Source: an uncultured Burkholderiaceae bacterium
Lineage (GTDB): Bacteria > Pseudomonadota > Gammaproteobacteria > Burkholderiales > Burkholderiaceae_B
Assembly (NCBI GenBank): GCA_934525625.1
Contig: CAKSZL010000007.1
Coordinates: 62,001 to 126,000, forward strand
Length of the DNA stretch: 64,000 nucleotides
Direction: 5' to 3'
Shown here: piece by piece, positions 52,717-63,576 of the stretch
Position numbering within the stretch: the first letter of the stretch is position 1
Layout: each line of letters begins with the position of its first letter
The notes under the pieces: model-generated
Database searches by the model: none
What the model was told of the DNA's origin: nothing
Seen by the model: only the letters and a program-made list of their open reading frames with translations
Made by a program: the position numbers and the translations under genes

Positions 52717-53349
52717 TTATGGCGCCAGGCGCGTCAGCTTCCAGCCGCCGGCTTCGTCGCGCTCGAACACCAGGCGGTCGTGCATGCGCGAGGGGCGGCC
52801 TTGCCAGAACTCGACGCGTTCGGGGCGCAGCCGGTAGCCGCCCCAGTGCGCGGGGCGCGCCGGATGCTCGCCTAGTTCGTCGGCGTACTGTTTCCAGCGC
52901 GCTTCCAGCGCGTCGCGCGTAACGGGCTGGCTTTGCGGCGAGGCCCATGCGCCGATGCGCGAGCCCAGCGGGCGCGTATCGAAATAGGCGTCGGACTCCT
53001 GGGCGGAAATGCGTTCGACGATGCCTTCGGCGCGCACCTGGCGTTCCAGGCAGGGCCAGAAGAACAGCAGGCTGGCATACGGGTTGGCGGCCAGCTCGCC
53101 GCCTTTGCGCGACTGGTAATTGGTGAAGAACACGAAGCCGTCGGCGTCCACGCCTTTGAGCAGCACGATGCGCGCCGAAGGGCGGCCCTGGGCGTCGGCG
53201 GTGGCCAGCGTCATGGCGTTGGGTTCGTGGTCGCCGCTTTTCAGGGCTTGCTCGAACCAGGCCGAGAATTGGGCCGCCGGATCGCCGGCGACGGCGGATT
53301 CCAGCAGGGTGTGCTTGTCGTAGGAGGTGCGCAGGTCGGCGATGGACAT
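52717..53349 (-). CDS. pdxH: Pyridoxamine/pyridoxine 5'-phosphate oxidase
   Basis: A 210-residue FMN enzyme that makes pyridoxal 5'-phosphate. Family motifs are [42 protein letters not shown] and the C-terminal [15 protein letters not shown] ending in RLAP. ATG 53349 (MSIADLR) gives the usual length. The gene begins 13 nt after the chaC stop, so the two are probably co-transcribed. Confidence 0.96.
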   Translation of the reverse strand: MSIADLRTSYDKHTLLESAVAGDPAAQFSAWFEQALKSGDHEPNAMTLATADAQGRPSARIVLLKGVDADGFVFFTNYQSRKGGELAANPYASLLFFWPCLERQVRAEGIVERISAQESDAYFDTRPLGSRIGAWASPQSQPVTRDALEARWKQYADELGEHPARPAHWGGYRLRPERVEFWQGRPSRMHDRLVFERDEAGGWKLTRLAP

Positions 53350-53362
53350 GGGTAAGGCTTGG

Positions 53363-54049
53363 TCAGTGCGAGGCGGCGGATGCCGAGGCAAGGCGCTTAG
53401 TGTACTGCGCGTCCGGCTCGGCTTGCAGTTCGCGCGCGACGGATTCCAGTCTTTGGTCGCGGATGCCGGCGGCGCGCAGCGCTTGCACGGTCTGCATGAC
53501 GTATTCGGTACAGGGGCCGTACTTGCCGTGGGCGTCGCGCACGATGCGGGCCTGCTGCTGCGGCGTCAGGCCGCGCGCATAGGCGGGCTTGCTGCGATCC
53601 ATGACGAAAACCAGGGCCTGCACGCCGCCGGCCGGCGTGCGGCAGTTCAGCCAGCGGGGCAGATAGGCGCCCGACGGCATCTCGCGCCGCCACAGGGCGT
53701 CGGCGATATCGGGCACTTGTGCGCCCGCCACGCGGTAGACCACGCCTTTGCAGGCGCCGCCCGCGTCCAGCCCCAGCACCAGGCCGGGGCGCTCGGGCGT
53801 GCCGCGATTGACGCGCGACCACAGGCAGAGCGAACGATGGTGGCCATGCAGCATGGCCTCGCGCTTTTCTTCGAAGTCGAATTCGGGCCGCCAGATCAGC
53901 GAGCCGTAGCCGAATACCCAGAGGTCGCTGCCGGGCCGCCACTGTTGCATGGCGGCGTCGCGCGAGGCGCACAGCTCGTCCTCGGTCAGCAGGCGGAAGG
54001 CCGAAGCGCTGGCGGCGAAAAGGGAAGAAAGCGGATCCGGGGTGCTCAT
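53363..54049 (-). CDS. chaC: Gamma-glutamylcyclotransferase, ChaC family
   Basis: A 228-residue ChaC-type protein with the fold signature [15 protein letters not shown] at about 45-59 and [15 protein letters not shown]. ChaC enzymes degrade glutathione to 5-oxoproline and Cys-Gly. It has no signal peptide. It heads the chaC-pdxH-purU minus-strand run and is divergent from tcdA. Other gamma-glutamyl substrates are possible. Confidence 0.9.
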   Translation of the reverse strand: MSTPDPLSSLFAASASAFRLLTEDELCASRDAAMQQWRPGSDLWVFGYGSLIWRPEFDFEEKREAMLHGHHRSLCLWSRVNRGTPERPGLVLGLDAGGACKGVVYRVAGAQVPDIADALWRREMPSGAYLPRWLNCRTPAGGVQALVFVMDRSKPAYARGLTPQQQARIVRDAHGKYGPCTEYVMQTVQALRAAGIRDQRLESVARELQAEPDAQYTKRLASASAASH

Positions 54050-54231
54050 GGCGAGACGACGAAACGGGCGGGGCCGTGCTTAAATAATGAAAGACAGATG
54101 GGGGCGGCGCGGCATGCGCGCAAGCCCTCGTAAGCATAACGTATCCCACACGCCCTCGGGCTTCACGGCCGCCGCGCATAAGAATAAGCATATGCGCGGC
54201 TTGCCCAGGCTTGCCCGATTTCCGATTTTCC

Positions 54232-55041
54232 ATGATGCCGGACACCCAGACTTTGGACTTCGACCCTGAACGCCGCTTCGGCGGCATGGCGCGCCTGTAC
54301 GGCGAAACCGGCGCGCGCCGCCTGGCCGACGCGCATGTCGCCGTGGCGGGGCTGGGCGGCGTGGGTTCCTGGTGCGCCGAAGCCTTGGCGCGTTCGGGCG
54401 TCGGCCGCCTGACGCTGATAGACCTGGATCACGTGGCGGAATCCAACATCAATCGCCAGGTGCACGCGCTGGGGGACACCCTAGGCCAGTCCAAGGTGCA
54501 GGCCATGGCCGAGCGCATCCGGCGCATCCACCCCGGCTGCCGCCTGACGCTGGTGGACGATTTCGTCACGCCCGAGAACGTCGGGCAAATACTCGACGCC
54601 GCGGCGCTGGACGCATTGGCCGATTGCGTGGACGACGTCAAAGCCAAGATCGCGATGATACTGGCTGCGCGCGCCAGGGGCCTGCCGCTGGTGGTGTGCG
54701 GCGGGGCCGGCGGCAAGACGCAGTCTTTGCTGCTGCGCGAGGGCGATCTGTCGCAGGCGACCAACGACGCATTGCTGGCGCGCGTGCGCAACATGCTGCG
54801 GCGCCAGCACGGCTACCCTCGGGGCGGCCAGCCCGGCAAACCCAAGGGCCGCGTGCCGCGCATGCACGTGCCCGTGCTGTGGGTGGACGAACCCGCCCTC
54901 CAGCCCGACGCCTGGCAGGAATCCGGCGAAGCCGGCGGCGGCCTGTCGTGCGCGGGCTACGGCTCTTCCATCGTGGTGACCGCCGCCATGGGCCTGGCGG
55001 CGGCCGGGCGCATCATGCAAGGCTTGGCGGCGAAGCCGTAA
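54232..55041 (+). CDS. tcdA: tRNA threonylcarbamoyladenosine dehydratase (TcdA/CsdL)
   Basis: A 269-residue E1/ThiF-like enzyme that cyclises t6A37 of tRNAs in an ATP-dependent reaction. The nucleotide motif GLGGVGSWCAEALARSG, the Asp/Arg segment ESNINRQVHAL, and ADCVDDVKAK are visible. The start is ATG 54232 or 54235, with no strong ribosome site. The 3' end overlaps the convergent uvrA gene by 29 nt. Confidence 0.92.
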   Translation: MMPDTQTLDFDPERRFGGMARLYGETGARRLADAHVAVAGLGGVGSWCAEALARSGVGRLTLIDLDHVAESNINRQVHALGDTLGQSKVQAMAERIRRIHPGCRLTLVDDFVTPENVGQILDAAALDALADCVDDVKAKIAMILAARARGLPLVVCGGAGGKTQSLLLREGDLSQATNDALLARVRNMLRRQHGYPRGGQPGKPKGRVPRMHVPVLWVDEPALQPDAWQESGEAGGGLSCAGYGSSIVVTAAMGLAAAGRIMQGLAAKP

Positions 55042-58000
55042 GCCTTTCGTGGAACGCTTTGAGCGCTTCGCCGGTATGGCTGGCGGGGGTGCTCATGACG
55101 CGGGTCGGCGAGCCGGCCACGACCAGCCTGCCGCCGCCGGTGCCGCCTTCGGGGCCCATGTCCACTATCCAGTCGGCTTCGGCGATGACGTCCAGGTTGT
55201 GCTCGATGACGACCACGGTGTTGCCGGCGTCCACCAGTTGGTGCAGCACGTGTATCAGTTTCTCGACGTCGGCGATGGCCAGGCCCACGGTGGGTTCGTC
55301 CAGCACGTAAAGCGTGTGCGGCAGCCTGGAGGCGCGGCCGGTTTGCAGCAGGCCGTCGGTAAGGCGCGCCTTGTTCAGCTCGGTGACCAGCTTGATACGC
55401 TGGGCCTCGCCGCCCGATAGCGTGGGCGAGGGCTGGCCCAGTGTGAGGTAGCCCAGCCCCACGCTTTGCATCAGCTTGAGCGGACGCAGTATCTTGGGAT
55501 GCGCGGCGAACACTTCGATGGCGTCGTCGACCTCCATGTTGAGCAGGTCGCCCGCGCTATGGCCTTGCCAGCGTATGCCCAGCGTGTCGGGGTTGAAGCG
55601 CTGGCCTTCGCAGGCGTCGCACGGCACTTTGATGTCGGGCAGAAAGCTCATTTCCAGCGTGCGCATGCCCTGGCCTTCGCATAGCGGGCAGCGCCCGCCG
55701 CCGGTGTTGAACGAGAAACGCGAGGCCGTCCAGCCGCGCAGCCGCGCGTCGCGCGTGTCGGCGAACAGCTTGCGTATGTCGTCCCAGAAGCCCACGTAGG
55801 TGGCCGGGCAGGAGCGCGGCGTTTTGCCGATGGGCGTTTGATCGACTTCCAGAACGCGCTCCAGCGCCTGCCAGCCGCTGATGTTGTCGCAGCCCGTCCA
55901 TTTTTCCTTGGGCTCGCGGCTGCCCACCACGCGGCTGAGGTTGTCCAGCAGCACGTCGCGGGCCAGCGTGGATTTGCCCGAGCCGGAAACGCCGGTGACC
56001 ACGGTAAGGTGGCCGATGGGGATGCTGGCATCGACGCGGTCCAGATTGTGCAGCCGCGCGCCGTGCACCGTTACCATGGCGGCGTCGGGAGCCACGGCGC
56101 GGCGCGGGTCTTCGGGGTGCGGCAGGGGTTCGCGCAGGTAGCGGCCGGTTTGTGAGGCGGGCTCGGCCATGATGGCGGCCAGATCGCCTTGCGCCACGAC
56201 TTGCCCGCCGCGCACGCCCGCGCCGGGGCCGATGTCGATGACGTGGCTGGCGCGGCGTATGGTGTCTTCGTCGTGCTCGACCACGACCAGGGTATTGCCG
56301 TTGTTCTGCAGCAAGGCCAGGGCGTCGAGCAGTATCTGGTTGTCGCGCGGGTGCAGGCCGATGGTGGGTTCGTCCAGCACGTAGCACACGCCTTGCAGAT
56401 TGGAACCCAGTTGCGCGGCCAGGCGGATGCGCTGGGCTTCGCCGCCCGACAGCGTGGGCGCGGCGCGGTCCAGCGCCAGGTAGCCCAGGCCGACTTTTTC
56501 CATGAAGCTAAGGCGGCTGCGGATTTCGACCAGGATGTCGCGGGCGATTTCCTGTTCGCGGCCGCGCGTGACCAGCCCGGTGAAGAAGGTGTGGGCGTCG
56601 CGCACCGATTGCGCCGTCAGGGCGCAGATGGATTGCTCGCGCCACAGGAAGGCGCGCGCCACGCGGTTCAGGCGTTCGCCGTCGCAGCCCGGGCAGGGCA
56701 GGGCCTCGCCTTCGTACGAAGCGTTCCAGCCGCTTTCCTCGCCGGTTTGCTCGGCGTCGAAACCTTGTAGCTGCACGCCGGTGCCGAAGCAATCGGGGCA
56801 CCAGCCGTGCTTGGAGTTGTACGAGAACAGGCGCGGATCGGGCTCGGGAAAGCTGGCGCCGCAACTGGGGCAGGCGCGCTTGATGGAGAAGTGCAGCTGG
56901 TTCCGGCCGAGCGCGGGAACGGCCATGTGGCGGCGGTCGTCCAGCGGCGCGGCGCTGTCCGGGGTGAGCTGGGTCAGTACGCTGAGCGTGCCGCGCCCAT
57001 GCTCCAGCGCCTCGCGTATGGCCTGGCGCAGCGCGGCTTCGTCCTTGGCGTCCACCAGCAGGTCGGCGACGGGCAGCTCGATGGTGTGTTCTTTGTAGCG
57101 GTCCAGGCGCGGCCAGGGCGACACCGGGATGAATTCGCCGTCCACGCGCAAATGGGTGTGGCCCTTGGAGCCCGCCCATTTGGCCAGGTCGGTGTAATAG
57201 CCTTTGCGCGCGGTAACCAGCGGCGCCAGAATACCGATGTGCTGGCCCTTGTAGTCGCGCAGCAACTGCGCGGCGATCTGTTCGGGGCTTTGCGGCTCGA
57301 CGGGCACGCGGCAGTCCGGGCACATCTGCGTGCCCAGTTTTACATACAGCAGGCGCAGAAAGTGATGGATTTCGGTCATCGTGGCCACGGTGGACTTGCG
57401 CCCGCCGCGGCTGGTGCGCTGTTCGATGGCCACCGTGGGCGGAATGCCGTAGATGGCGTCCACGTCGGGCTTGCCGGCGGGCTGCACGATGGCGCGCGCG
57501 TAGGCGTTGAGCGATTCCAGGTAGCGCCGCTGCCCTTCGTTGAACAGAATGTCGAAGGCCAGCGTGGATTTGCCCGAACCGGAAACGCCGGTGATGACGG
57601 TGAAGGTGTCGCGCGGGATGGAAACGCTGATGCCTTTCAGGTTGTGCTCGCGCGCGTTGACGATGTCTATGCCGGTGGCGTGCCGCATGGCCCGGCGCTG
57701 CGCCAGCAGGCGCGATTGCAGCGGCGTGCCGGCGTCTTCGTCGTCCGCCGCCTTGCCGCCGGCCAAGCCGCTTGTCGCGGCGGACTGGAGTTCGTCCGCG
57801 CGGCTTTGCAGATAGCCGGGGCGGGGTTCGGCCGCCAATGCCAGCGTAGCCGCGGGTGCGGCGGCGTAGGCGGCCTCGGCGGTATCGCGCGCGGCATCCG
57901 CGCTGTCTTGCCTGGCCGCATCGCCATGGGCCGTGCGCACGATTTCGTTCTCGTACTGGCGCAGCGCATGCCCGGTATGAGAAGCGGCGTTGTTCATCAG

Positions 58001-60919
58001 CTCGGCCGGCGTGCCCACGCCCACTAGTTGGCCGCCGGCGTCGCCGCCTTCGGGGCCCAGGTCGATGAGCCAGTCGGCGGCGCGGATGACGTCCAGGTTG
58101 TGCTCGATGATGAGCAGCGAATGCCCCGCGGCCAGCAGCTTGCGGAAGGCGCGCATCAGGCGCGCGATGTCGTCGAAGTGCAGGCCGGTGGTGGGTTCGT
58201 CGAACAGGAACAGGCTGCCTTTCTTGGCAACGCGCGCGCTGCTGATGCCGTTGCGCGCGGCTTCGGCCAGGTGGCCGGCCAGCTTCAGGCGCTGGGCTTC
58301 GCCGCCCGACAACGTGGGCACGGGCTGGCCCAGCTTCAGGTATTCCAGGCCCACGTCGGCCAGCGGCGCCAGCGCGTATTGCACGTCGCGCAGGCCGCTG
58401 AAGAATTCCAGGGCCTCGTTGACGGTCATGTCGAGCACTTCGTCCACCGAGGCGCTGCGGCCCATGTGTTCGACGCGCACTTCCAGGATTTCGGGGCGGA
58501 AGCGCTTGCCGTCGCAATCGGGGCAGCGCAGGTAGATGTCGGACAGGAACTGCATTTCGACGTGCTCGAAGCCGGTGCCCGAGCAGGTGGGGCAGCGCCC
58601 GTTGCCGCTGTTGAAGCTGAAGGTGCCCGGCGTGTAGCCGCGCTCCTTCGCCATGGGCGTGAGCGCGAACAGCTTGCGTATGGGGTCGAAGGCCTTGACG
58701 TAGCTGGCCGGGTTGGAGCGCGCTGTTTTGCCGATGGGCGTTTGGTCGACCAGCACGACCTGGGCGATCTGTTCGACGCCCAGCAGCCTGTCGTGCGGGC
58801 CGGGCGCTTCAGTGGGCTTGCCTTGCTGCTTGAGGATGGCCGGATACAGCACGTCTTGAATCAGCGTGGATTTGCCCGAGCCGGACACCCCGGTGACGCA
58901 AACCATGCGCCCCAGCGGAATTTCCACCGAGAGGTTCTTGAGGTTGTTGGCCTTGACGCCTTCCAGCAGCAGCCTGGGCGTGCCGGCGCTGACGGGCATG
59001 GCGCGCGGGGCTTCGACCTTGAGCCGGCCGGACAGATACTGGCCGGTAAGCGTGCCGCTTTGCCGCAGGCGTTCGGGCGAGCCGTCGAATACGATTTGCC
59101 CGCCGCGCTCTCCCGGCCCGGGGCCGATTTCGAGGATGCGGTCGGCGGCCACCATGGCTTGCGGGTCGTGCTCGACCACGACCAGGGTGTTGCCGTTGTC
59201 GCGCAGACGGTGCATGACTTCGACGATGCGGTGCATGTCGCGCGGATGCAGGCCGATGGAGGGTTCGTCCAGCACGAACAGCGTGTTGACAAGCGAGGTG
59301 CCCAGCGCCGTGGTGAGGTTGATGCGCTGCACCTCGCCGCCCGACAGCGTGCGGCTTTGGCGGTCTAGAGACAAATAGCCCAGGCCCACGTCGCACAGAT
59401 AGCGCAGGCGCGTGCGCACTTCGTCGAGCATCAGCGACAGCGCGGCGTCCATGGCGGCGCCGAAGCTGAGCGTGTCGAAGAAGGCCTTGACGCGTTCGAT
59501 GGGCAGGCGCATGAGGTCGTGCAGGTTCAGGCCGGGCAGGGCGTTGAGCTGCTCCGGCAGCCATTGCGCATGCACGGGCTTGAAGCGCGGATAGCGGTTG
59601 TCGACGAGGATGGCCTCGTCGCCCAGCCGCCACAGCGTGGCGTCGGGCTTCAGGCGCGAACCGCCGCAGGCCGGGCAGGCCGTGTAGCTGCGGTATTTGG
59701 AGAGCAGCACGCGCACGTGCATTTTGTAGGCGCGCGATTCCAGCCAGTCGAAAAAGCGCTGCGCGCCGTACCACTGCGTTTTCCAGGCTTGCGGCCCGCC
59801 TTTCCAGGCCGGGTCGCCGTGTATGACCCAGTCTTTTTCTTCGGCGCTGAGCGCATGCCAGGGGGCGTCGAGCCGCACGCCGGCCTTGCGCGCGTATTGC
59901 TCCATTTCGGTCTGGCATTCTTTGTAGCTGGCGGTTTGCCAGGGCCTGATGGCCCCTTCGCGCAGGGTCTTGGTTTCGTCGGGGATGACCAGGCCGTAGT
60001 CTATGCCCATGACGCGGCCGAAGCCGCGGCAGCTTTCGCAAGCGCCCAGCGGCGAATTGAACGAGAAGGTGCTGGGCAGCGGCGAGGTGTAATCGATGTC
60101 GCAGTGGGCGCAATGCAGGCCGCTGCTGAAGTGCCAAGGGGTTTCTTCGTCCGCGCCTTCTTGCTGCGCGTACACGATGAGGTGGCCGTTGCCCTGGTTG
60201 AGCGCGGTTTCCAGCGCCTCCATCAGGCGCGCGGGCTCGGCCGTGCCCAGGCGCAGCCGGTCTTGCACGACGTGCAGCGTGCGGCTGCGGCTGACGGTGG
60301 CCTTTTTGCTTCGCTTGGCGGGCTTGCCTGCCGCCTCGTCGGGTTCGTCGAGCGGCGCCTCTTGTGTGACCAGATCGCGGTGTATGCGCGTATAGCCTTG
60401 CTGCGTCAGGTACTGGCGCACTTCGTCTTCGGTGAAGTTGGCCGGCACGGGCACGGGGAAGGTGATGGTAAGCCGCGTATCGGGCGGGACCATCAGCGGC
60501 AGCCGCGTGGCTACGTCGTGGGCCGAGTCGCGCGTGACGGGCCGGCCGCAGCAGCGGCAGAATAGCCGCCCCATGCGGGCGTACAGCAGCTTCAGGTGGT
60601 CGTTGAGTTCGGTCATGGTGCCCACGGTGCTGCGCGAATTGCGTACCGGGTTGACCTGGTCGATGGCGATGGCGGGCAATATGCCTTCGATGCGCTCGAC
60701 CTGGGGCTTGTCCATGCGGTCGAGAAACTGCCTGGCGTAGGGCGAGAAGGTTTCCACGTAGCGCCGCTGGCCCTCGGCGTAGAGGGTGTCGAAAGCCAGT
60801 GAGCTTTTACCCGATCCCGATACCCCCGTGATGACCGTCAGTTGGCCCGTCTGGATGTCGACGTCTAGGTGTTTGAGGTTGTTTTGGCGGGCACCGATGA
60901 TGCGGATGCTGGAACTCAT
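55013..60919 (-). CDS. uvrA: Double-length UvrA-like excinuclease ATPase
   Basis: A 1968-residue protein made of two UvrA-like halves (about 1-1000 and 1100-1968), so four ABC ATPase units. Walker A GVSGSGKS appears near residues 32, 676, 1111 and 1643. The LSGGE signature appears near 524, 870, 1490 and 1833. Zn-binding CxxC pairs occur in both halves (for example [24 protein letters not shown]). Normal UvrA is about 940 residues and dimeric; here a covalent pair may work as one unit in nucleotide excision repair or in another DNA-damage or drug-resistance role. ATG 60919 ([12 protein letters not shown]) is chosen over an upstream ATG at 60982. Confidence 0.9.
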   Translation of the reverse strand: MSSSIRIIGARQNNLKHLDVDIQTGQLTVITGVSGSGKSSLAFDTLYAEGQRRYVETFSPYARQFLDRMDKPQVERIEGILPAIAIDQVNPVRNSRSTVGTMTELNDHLKLLYARMGRLFCRCCGRPVTRDSAHDVATRLPLMVPPDTRLTITFPVPVPANFTEDEVRQYLTQQGYTRIHRDLVTQEAPLDEPDEAAGKPAKRSKKATVSRSRTLHVVQDRLRLGTAEPARLMEALETALNQGNGHLIVYAQQEGADEETPWHFSSGLHCAHCDIDYTSPLPSTFSFNSPLGACESCRGFGRVMGIDYGLVIPDETKTLREGAIRPWQTASYKECQTEMEQYARKAGVRLDAPWHALSAEEKDWVIHGDPAWKGGPQAWKTQWYGAQRFFDWLESRAYKMHVRVLLSKYRSYTACPACGGSRLKPDATLWRLGDEAILVDNRYPRFKPVHAQWLPEQLNALPGLNLHDLMRLPIERVKAFFDTLSFGAAMDAALSLMLDEVRTRLRYLCDVGLGYLSLDRQSRTLSGGEVQRINLTTALGTSLVNTLFVLDEPSIGLHPRDMHRIVEVMHRLRDNGNTLVVVEHDPQAMVAADRILEIGPGPGERGGQIVFDGSPERLRQSGTLTGQYLSGRLKVEAPRAMPVSAGTPRLLLEGVKANNLKNLSVEIPLGRMVCVTGVSGSGKSTLIQDVLYPAILKQQGKPTEAPGPHDRLLGVEQIAQVVLVDQTPIGKTARSNPASYVKAFDPIRKLFALTPMAKERGYTPGTFSFNSGNGRCPTCSGTGFEHVEMQFLSDIYLRCPDCDGKRFRPEILEVRVEHMGRSASVDEVLDMTVNEALEFFSGLRDVQYALAPLADVGLEYLKLGQPVPTLSGGEAQRLKLAGHLAEAARNGISSARVAKKGSLFLFDEPTTGLHFDDIARLMRAFRKLLAAGHSLLIIEHNLDVIRAADWLIDLGPEGGDAGGQLVGVGTPAELMNNAASHTGHALRQYENEIVRTAHGDAARQDSADAARDTAEAAYAAAPAATLALAAEPRPGYLQSRADELQSAATSGLAGGKAADDEDAGTPLQSRLLAQRRAMRHATGIDIVNAREHNLKGISVSIPRDTFTVITGVSGSGKSTLAFDILFNEGQRRYLESLNAYARAIVQPAGKPDVDAIYGIPPTVAIEQRTSRGGRKSTVATMTEIHHFLRLLYVKLGTQMCPDCRVPVEPQSPEQIAAQLLRDYKGQHIGILAPLVTARKGYYTDLAKWAGSKGHTHLRVDGEFIPVSPWPRLDRYKEHTIELPVADLLVDAKDEAALRQAIREALEHGRGTLSVLTQLTPDSAAPLDDRRHMAVPALGRNQLHFSIKRACPSCGASFPEPDPRLFSYNSKHGWCPDCFGTGVQLQGFDAEQTGEESGWNASYEGEALPCPGCDGERLNRVARAFLWREQSICALTAQSVRDAHTFFTGLVTRGREQEIARDILVEIRSRLSFMEKVGLGYLALDRAAPTLSGGEAQRIRLAAQLGSNLQGVCYVLDEPTIGLHPRDNQILLDALALLQNNGNTLVVVEHDEDTIRRASHVIDIGPGAGVRGGQVVAQGDLAAIMAEPASQTGRYLREPLPHPEDPRRAVAPDAAMVTVHGARLHNLDRVDASIPIGHLTVVTGVSGSGKSTLARDVLLDNLSRVVGSREPKEKWTGCDNISGWQALERVLEVDQTPIGKTPRSCPATYVGFWDDIRKLFADTRDARLRGWTASRFSFNTGGGRCPLCEGQGMRTLEMSFLPDIKVPCDACEGQRFNPDTLGIRWQGHSAGDLLNMEVDDAIEVFAAHPKILRPLKLMQSVGLGYLTLGQPSPTLSGGEAQRIKLVTELNKARLTDGLLQTGRASRLPHTLYVLDEPTVGLAIADVEKLIHVLHQLVDAGNTVVVIEHNLDVIAEADWIVDMGPEGGTGGGRLVVAGSPTRVMSTPASHTGEALKAFHERLTASPPSLA

Positions 60920-61078
60920 GGATGTGAACCGGCTGAAGAATGAGGGACGCCGTTTTGAGGGCGGGACACGCATGCAGTACAATGGCTGGTTAACCGCATG
61001 CCGATACGGGAAGTTTACCCAGATGCTCCCATGTATTCCCCTATTGGGAGTAATCCTGGGGGATCATATGGGGTAGTT

Positions 61079-61098
61079 TACTGGATATTCAACCAGTC
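61079..61098. promoter_or_regulatory. LexA/SOS-like box
   Basis: The sequence TACTGGATATTCAACCAGTC has the CTG-N10-CAG pattern of LexA operators (CTG 61081-61083, CAG 61094-61096). It lies in the 283-nt gap between the double uvrA and the 42-codon gene, 160 nt from one start and 105 nt from the other. A second partial TTACTGGAT...GTCCGG lies at about 61115-61132. SOS control of uvrA-type genes is well known, but this site is a visual match only. Confidence 0.5.
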
Positions 61099-61202
61099 CG
61101 GTGCATGTCATCGTAGGTTACTGGATTCGTCCGGGCCGGCGCACCCGGCAGGGACAACCGCAAATCGTCGGAACAATTTCGGAATAGCACGGAGAAATCA
61201 TC

Positions 61203-61331
61203 ATGGCAGAAATCAAGCGTACGCGTCGTAACACCATCGAGCGCCGTTGCCTGGGCAAGGCGTTCAAGCGCCTGTTCGTCAACGCGCCCCGCGGCGTGTT
61301 CAAGATGCTGGAAAAGGTCAAGCGCGCCTAA
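61203..61331 (+). CDS. Small highly basic hypothetical protein, 42 residues
   Basis: A short frame with an excellent ribosome site (GGAGAA six bases before ATG) and a strong terminator 24 nt after its stop, so it looks like a real single-gene unit. The product begins MAEIKRTRRNTIERRC and ends FKMLEKVKRA. It has 14 Lys/Arg and only 3 Glu, and probably two short amphipathic helices. It may bind nucleic acid or the membrane. I recognise no family. It is divergent from the double uvrA, with a LexA-like box between them. Confidence 0.7.
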   Translation: MAEIKRTRRNTIERRCLGKAFKRLFVNAPRGVFKMLEKVKRA

Positions 61332-61354
61332 GCAAGCGTGTTATGAGCTTTGAA

Positions 61355-61387
61355 GGGGTGTCCGGCATTGCCTGGCACCCCTTTTTT
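61355..61387 (+). terminator. Intrinsic terminator after the small basic gene
   Basis: GGGGTGTCCGGC pairs with GCCTGGCACCCC around an ATT loop and is followed by TTTTTT at 61382-61387. It ends the 42-codon transcript. Confidence 0.92.
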
Positions 61388-61410
61388 GTCGCCGGGCCGC
61401 TCCCTAGGCA

Positions 61411-61466
61411 AAAAGCGCCCCCTTGGGGGGCAGCAAGCCGAAGGCGCGGCGTGGGGGTATTTTTTA
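61411..61466. repeat. GC-rich hairpin repeat of a type common in Burkholderiales
   Basis: GCCCCCTTGGGGGGC forms a perfect hairpin within AAAAGCGCCCCC...GCGTGGGGGTATTTTTT. From memory, closely similar intergenic strings are scattered in Bordetella/Achromobacter-type genomes. A T-run follows, so it can also terminate transcription. Only one copy is in the window. Between it and the GT2 start (61467-61763) I see no credible gene; the frames there are short and lack a ribosome site. Confidence 0.55.
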
Positions 61467-61763
61467 CCTTCCAAGAACGCCAATGCCGCGCGCCGAGCCG
61501 GCGAGGCGATGGAATCGGAGTGCGCGATGACGAGCCGGTGTAATCGCTGATCAGGTCGCACAAGCCCTTCGCCCTTCGATCAACCAAGATGGCCCGACCA
61601 AAACGGTTACCAACGACAGGTTGAGCGCTTCCTTTCCGCTGCGCTAAGCTGTCCTTACCGGCCAGACTATATCCAGGGTCCGCCATATGGCTCCAAAGCG
61701 TGCGGCTGTTCCGGGTTCGTCTGTCCGCCGACGCCTGCTTCCGGGCATCAGGAGGACTGCGGC

Positions 61764-62738
61764 ATGGCTGCTCCGTTCTTCACGGTGATGACGCCGACCT
61801 TCAATCGGGCGCGCACCCTGCATCGGGTGTTCGACTCGCTTGCGGCGCAATCTTTCACCGATTTCGAATGGCTGGTCGTCGACGATGGCTCCACCGACGA
61901 TACCGCCGAGAAAGTGCGCATCTGGCAACGCCAGGCGTCTTTCCCGGTGCGCTACGTGTGGCAGCCCAACCGCCACAAGAAAGCGGCCTTCAACCATGGC
62001 GTGCGCGAAGCCATGGGCGGCTGGCTCGTCGAGCTGGACAGCGACGACGCCCTGGAGCCCGATGCCTTGAAGCAGATGCACGCCGTCGCACAGGGGCTGC
62101 CCGGGGAGTCCGGGCGTGTGGAAGGCGGCGAGGCAAAGCAGCCAGCCGAAGAGGGCGCTGCGCAGCGGCCTTTCTTCGCCGTCACGGGGTTGTGCGTTCG
62201 CCCGGACGGGCGCGTCGTGGGCGACCGCTTTCCCCAAGACGGCATGGATGCTTCGGTGCTCGACATGGTGTTTCGCTACCGCGTCGCGGGCGAAAAATTC
62301 GGTTGCATGCGTACCGAGGTATTGCGGCGCTTTCCGTTTCCCGAAGACCTGCCCGGCTTCGTGCCCGAAAGCCTGGTGTGGCGGGCGATTGCGCGAGCAG
62401 GCTACCTTAGCCGCCACGTCAATCTAGTGTTCCGTATTTATCACGACAGCGGCGATTCGCTGTCGCGCCAGACCGCCGACGTGGGACGCCACGCCTTGGG
62501 CCTGTGGCTGCTGGCGCACGATACCTTGTTGAACTGCATGCCCTGGTTTCGCTATTGGCCGCAAGCGTTTCTGCTGGCGGCCGCGCGCTATGCGCGCTTT
62601 GGCCTGCACTTGCGCCGCAGCGGCCAAGCCGTACCCGAACTCGCGCCGCTGACGGGGCTGGCGCGCTTGCTGTACTGGCTGATGTGGCCGGCGGGGGTAA
62701 TGCTGTATTGGCGCGACCGCTGGCTGGCGCGCCATTGA
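61764..62738 (+). CDS. Family 2 glycosyltransferase
   Basis: A 324-residue GT2 protein. TPTFNRARTLHRVFDSL opens the fold, VVDDGSTDDT is the nucleotide site and LDSDDALEPDAL the DxD-type metal site. A Gly/Glu-rich insertion (about 110-135) and a hydrophobic C-terminus (about 280-315) are present. ATG 61764 follows AGGAGG. It stands alone, convergent with the tlpA-like gene with a 5-nt gap, and far from the other polysaccharide genes; the acceptor is unknown. Confidence 0.87.
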   Translation: MAAPFFTVMTPTFNRARTLHRVFDSLAAQSFTDFEWLVVDDGSTDDTAEKVRIWQRQASFPVRYVWQPNRHKKAAFNHGVREAMGGWLVELDSDDALEPDALKQMHAVAQGLPGESGRVEGGEAKQPAEEGAAQRPFFAVTGLCVRPDGRVVGDRFPQDGMDASVLDMVFRYRVAGEKFGCMRTEVLRRFPFPEDLPGFVPESLVWRAIARAGYLSRHVNLVFRIYHDSGDSLSRQTADVGRHALGLWLLAHDTLLNCMPWFRYWPQAFLLAAARYARFGLHLRRSGQAVPELAPLTGLARLLYWLMWPAGVMLYWRDRWLARH

Positions 62739-62743
62739 TCCCT

Positions 62744-63547
62744 TCAGCGCGCCGGCGCTATTCGTTCCAGCTTCTGGCCCAGCGTTGCGGTCGAGAGTTC
62801 GCCCATGCGCGTTTCCACCCATTTGCCCTGGGCGTCGAAGAACAGCGTGGCGGGCAGGGCGCGCTGGCCTATGGCCTGGCCGGTTTGTCCGGCTTGGTCC
62901 AGCAGCACGTTGTCCAGCTTCAGGCCCTGCTCGGCCAGAAAGGCCTGCACCGTGGACAGCGATTCGCCTTGGTTCACGAAGACGAAATTCACGTCCGGGC
63001 GTTGCGCTTGACTGTGCTGGAACACCGGCATTTCGCGGCGGCAGGGCGGGCACCAGCTGGCCCACAGGTTCACCACCATGGGCTTGCCGGCATAGGCCTG
63101 CAGCGTCACGGGCTGTTGTTCCAGCGAACTGAGCGTTACGGCCGGCATGGGCGTTGCGTCTTCGTGCATGCCCAGTATGCCTTGCGCCATGCCCCAGGTG
63201 ATGGACGCGGCCGCCAGCCCGCCGAAGACGCTGGCCGCGCGCGGCCTGTCGCGCAGCATGAACCATGCGCCGGCCAGCCACGCGCCGGCGAAGCCGGCGA
63301 TGGCATGCCAGCCGCCATCGCGTATGTCCAGGATGGACCAGGGGTCGGGCAGATAGCTGTCGGCGTGCTGCGCCACGAAAACCAGGCGGGCCGTGACGAC
63401 GCCGGCGAACAAGATGCGGCCGGCCGGCGGCTGCGAACCGTCGCCGCGCTGGCGCAGCCAGCGCTTGGCTGCGAACTCGCCCAGCAGCACGGCGGCTATC
63501 AAGGCCAAGAGCGAAAACGGAATCATCAGGGGGCCGACGGCTAGCAT
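62744..63547 (-). CDS. TlpA-family thiol-disulfide oxidoreductase with LGT-like membrane domain
   Basis: A 267-residue protein. The first about 125 residues hold three or four membrane segments. They include ARLVFVAQHADSYLPDPWS and GGWHAIAGFAGAWLAG, which resemble part of prolipoprotein diacylglyceryl transferase. The rest is a periplasmic thioredoxin domain with the redox motif WASWCPPCRREMP. TlpA-like proteins reduce disulfides, for example in cytochrome maturation. ATG 63547 is used; ATG 63526 is possible. The LGT-like part is too short to be an active LGT. Confidence 0.82.
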   Translation of the reverse strand: MLAVGPLMIPFSLLALIAAVLLGEFAAKRWLRQRGDGSQPPAGRILFAGVVTARLVFVAQHADSYLPDPWSILDIRDGGWHAIAGFAGAWLAGAWFMLRDRPRAASVFGGLAAASITWGMAQGILGMHEDATPMPAVTLSSLEQQPVTLQAYAGKPMVVNLWASWCPPCRREMPVFQHSQAQRPDVNFVFVNQGESLSTVQAFLAEQGLKLDNVLLDQAGQTGQAIGQRALPATLFFDAQGKWVETRMGELSTATLGQKLERIAPAR

Positions 63548-63576
63548 GGACGGGCTCGGTTCAACTCAATACCTTC

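Noticed and set aside
61450-61561. Possible remnant of an enoyl-CoA hydratase C-terminus on the minus strand (SPARRAALAFLEGKK)
   Set aside because: Only about 15 residues look similar, the upstream part does not continue the family, and the frame runs into the hairpin repeat. Too little to annotate.
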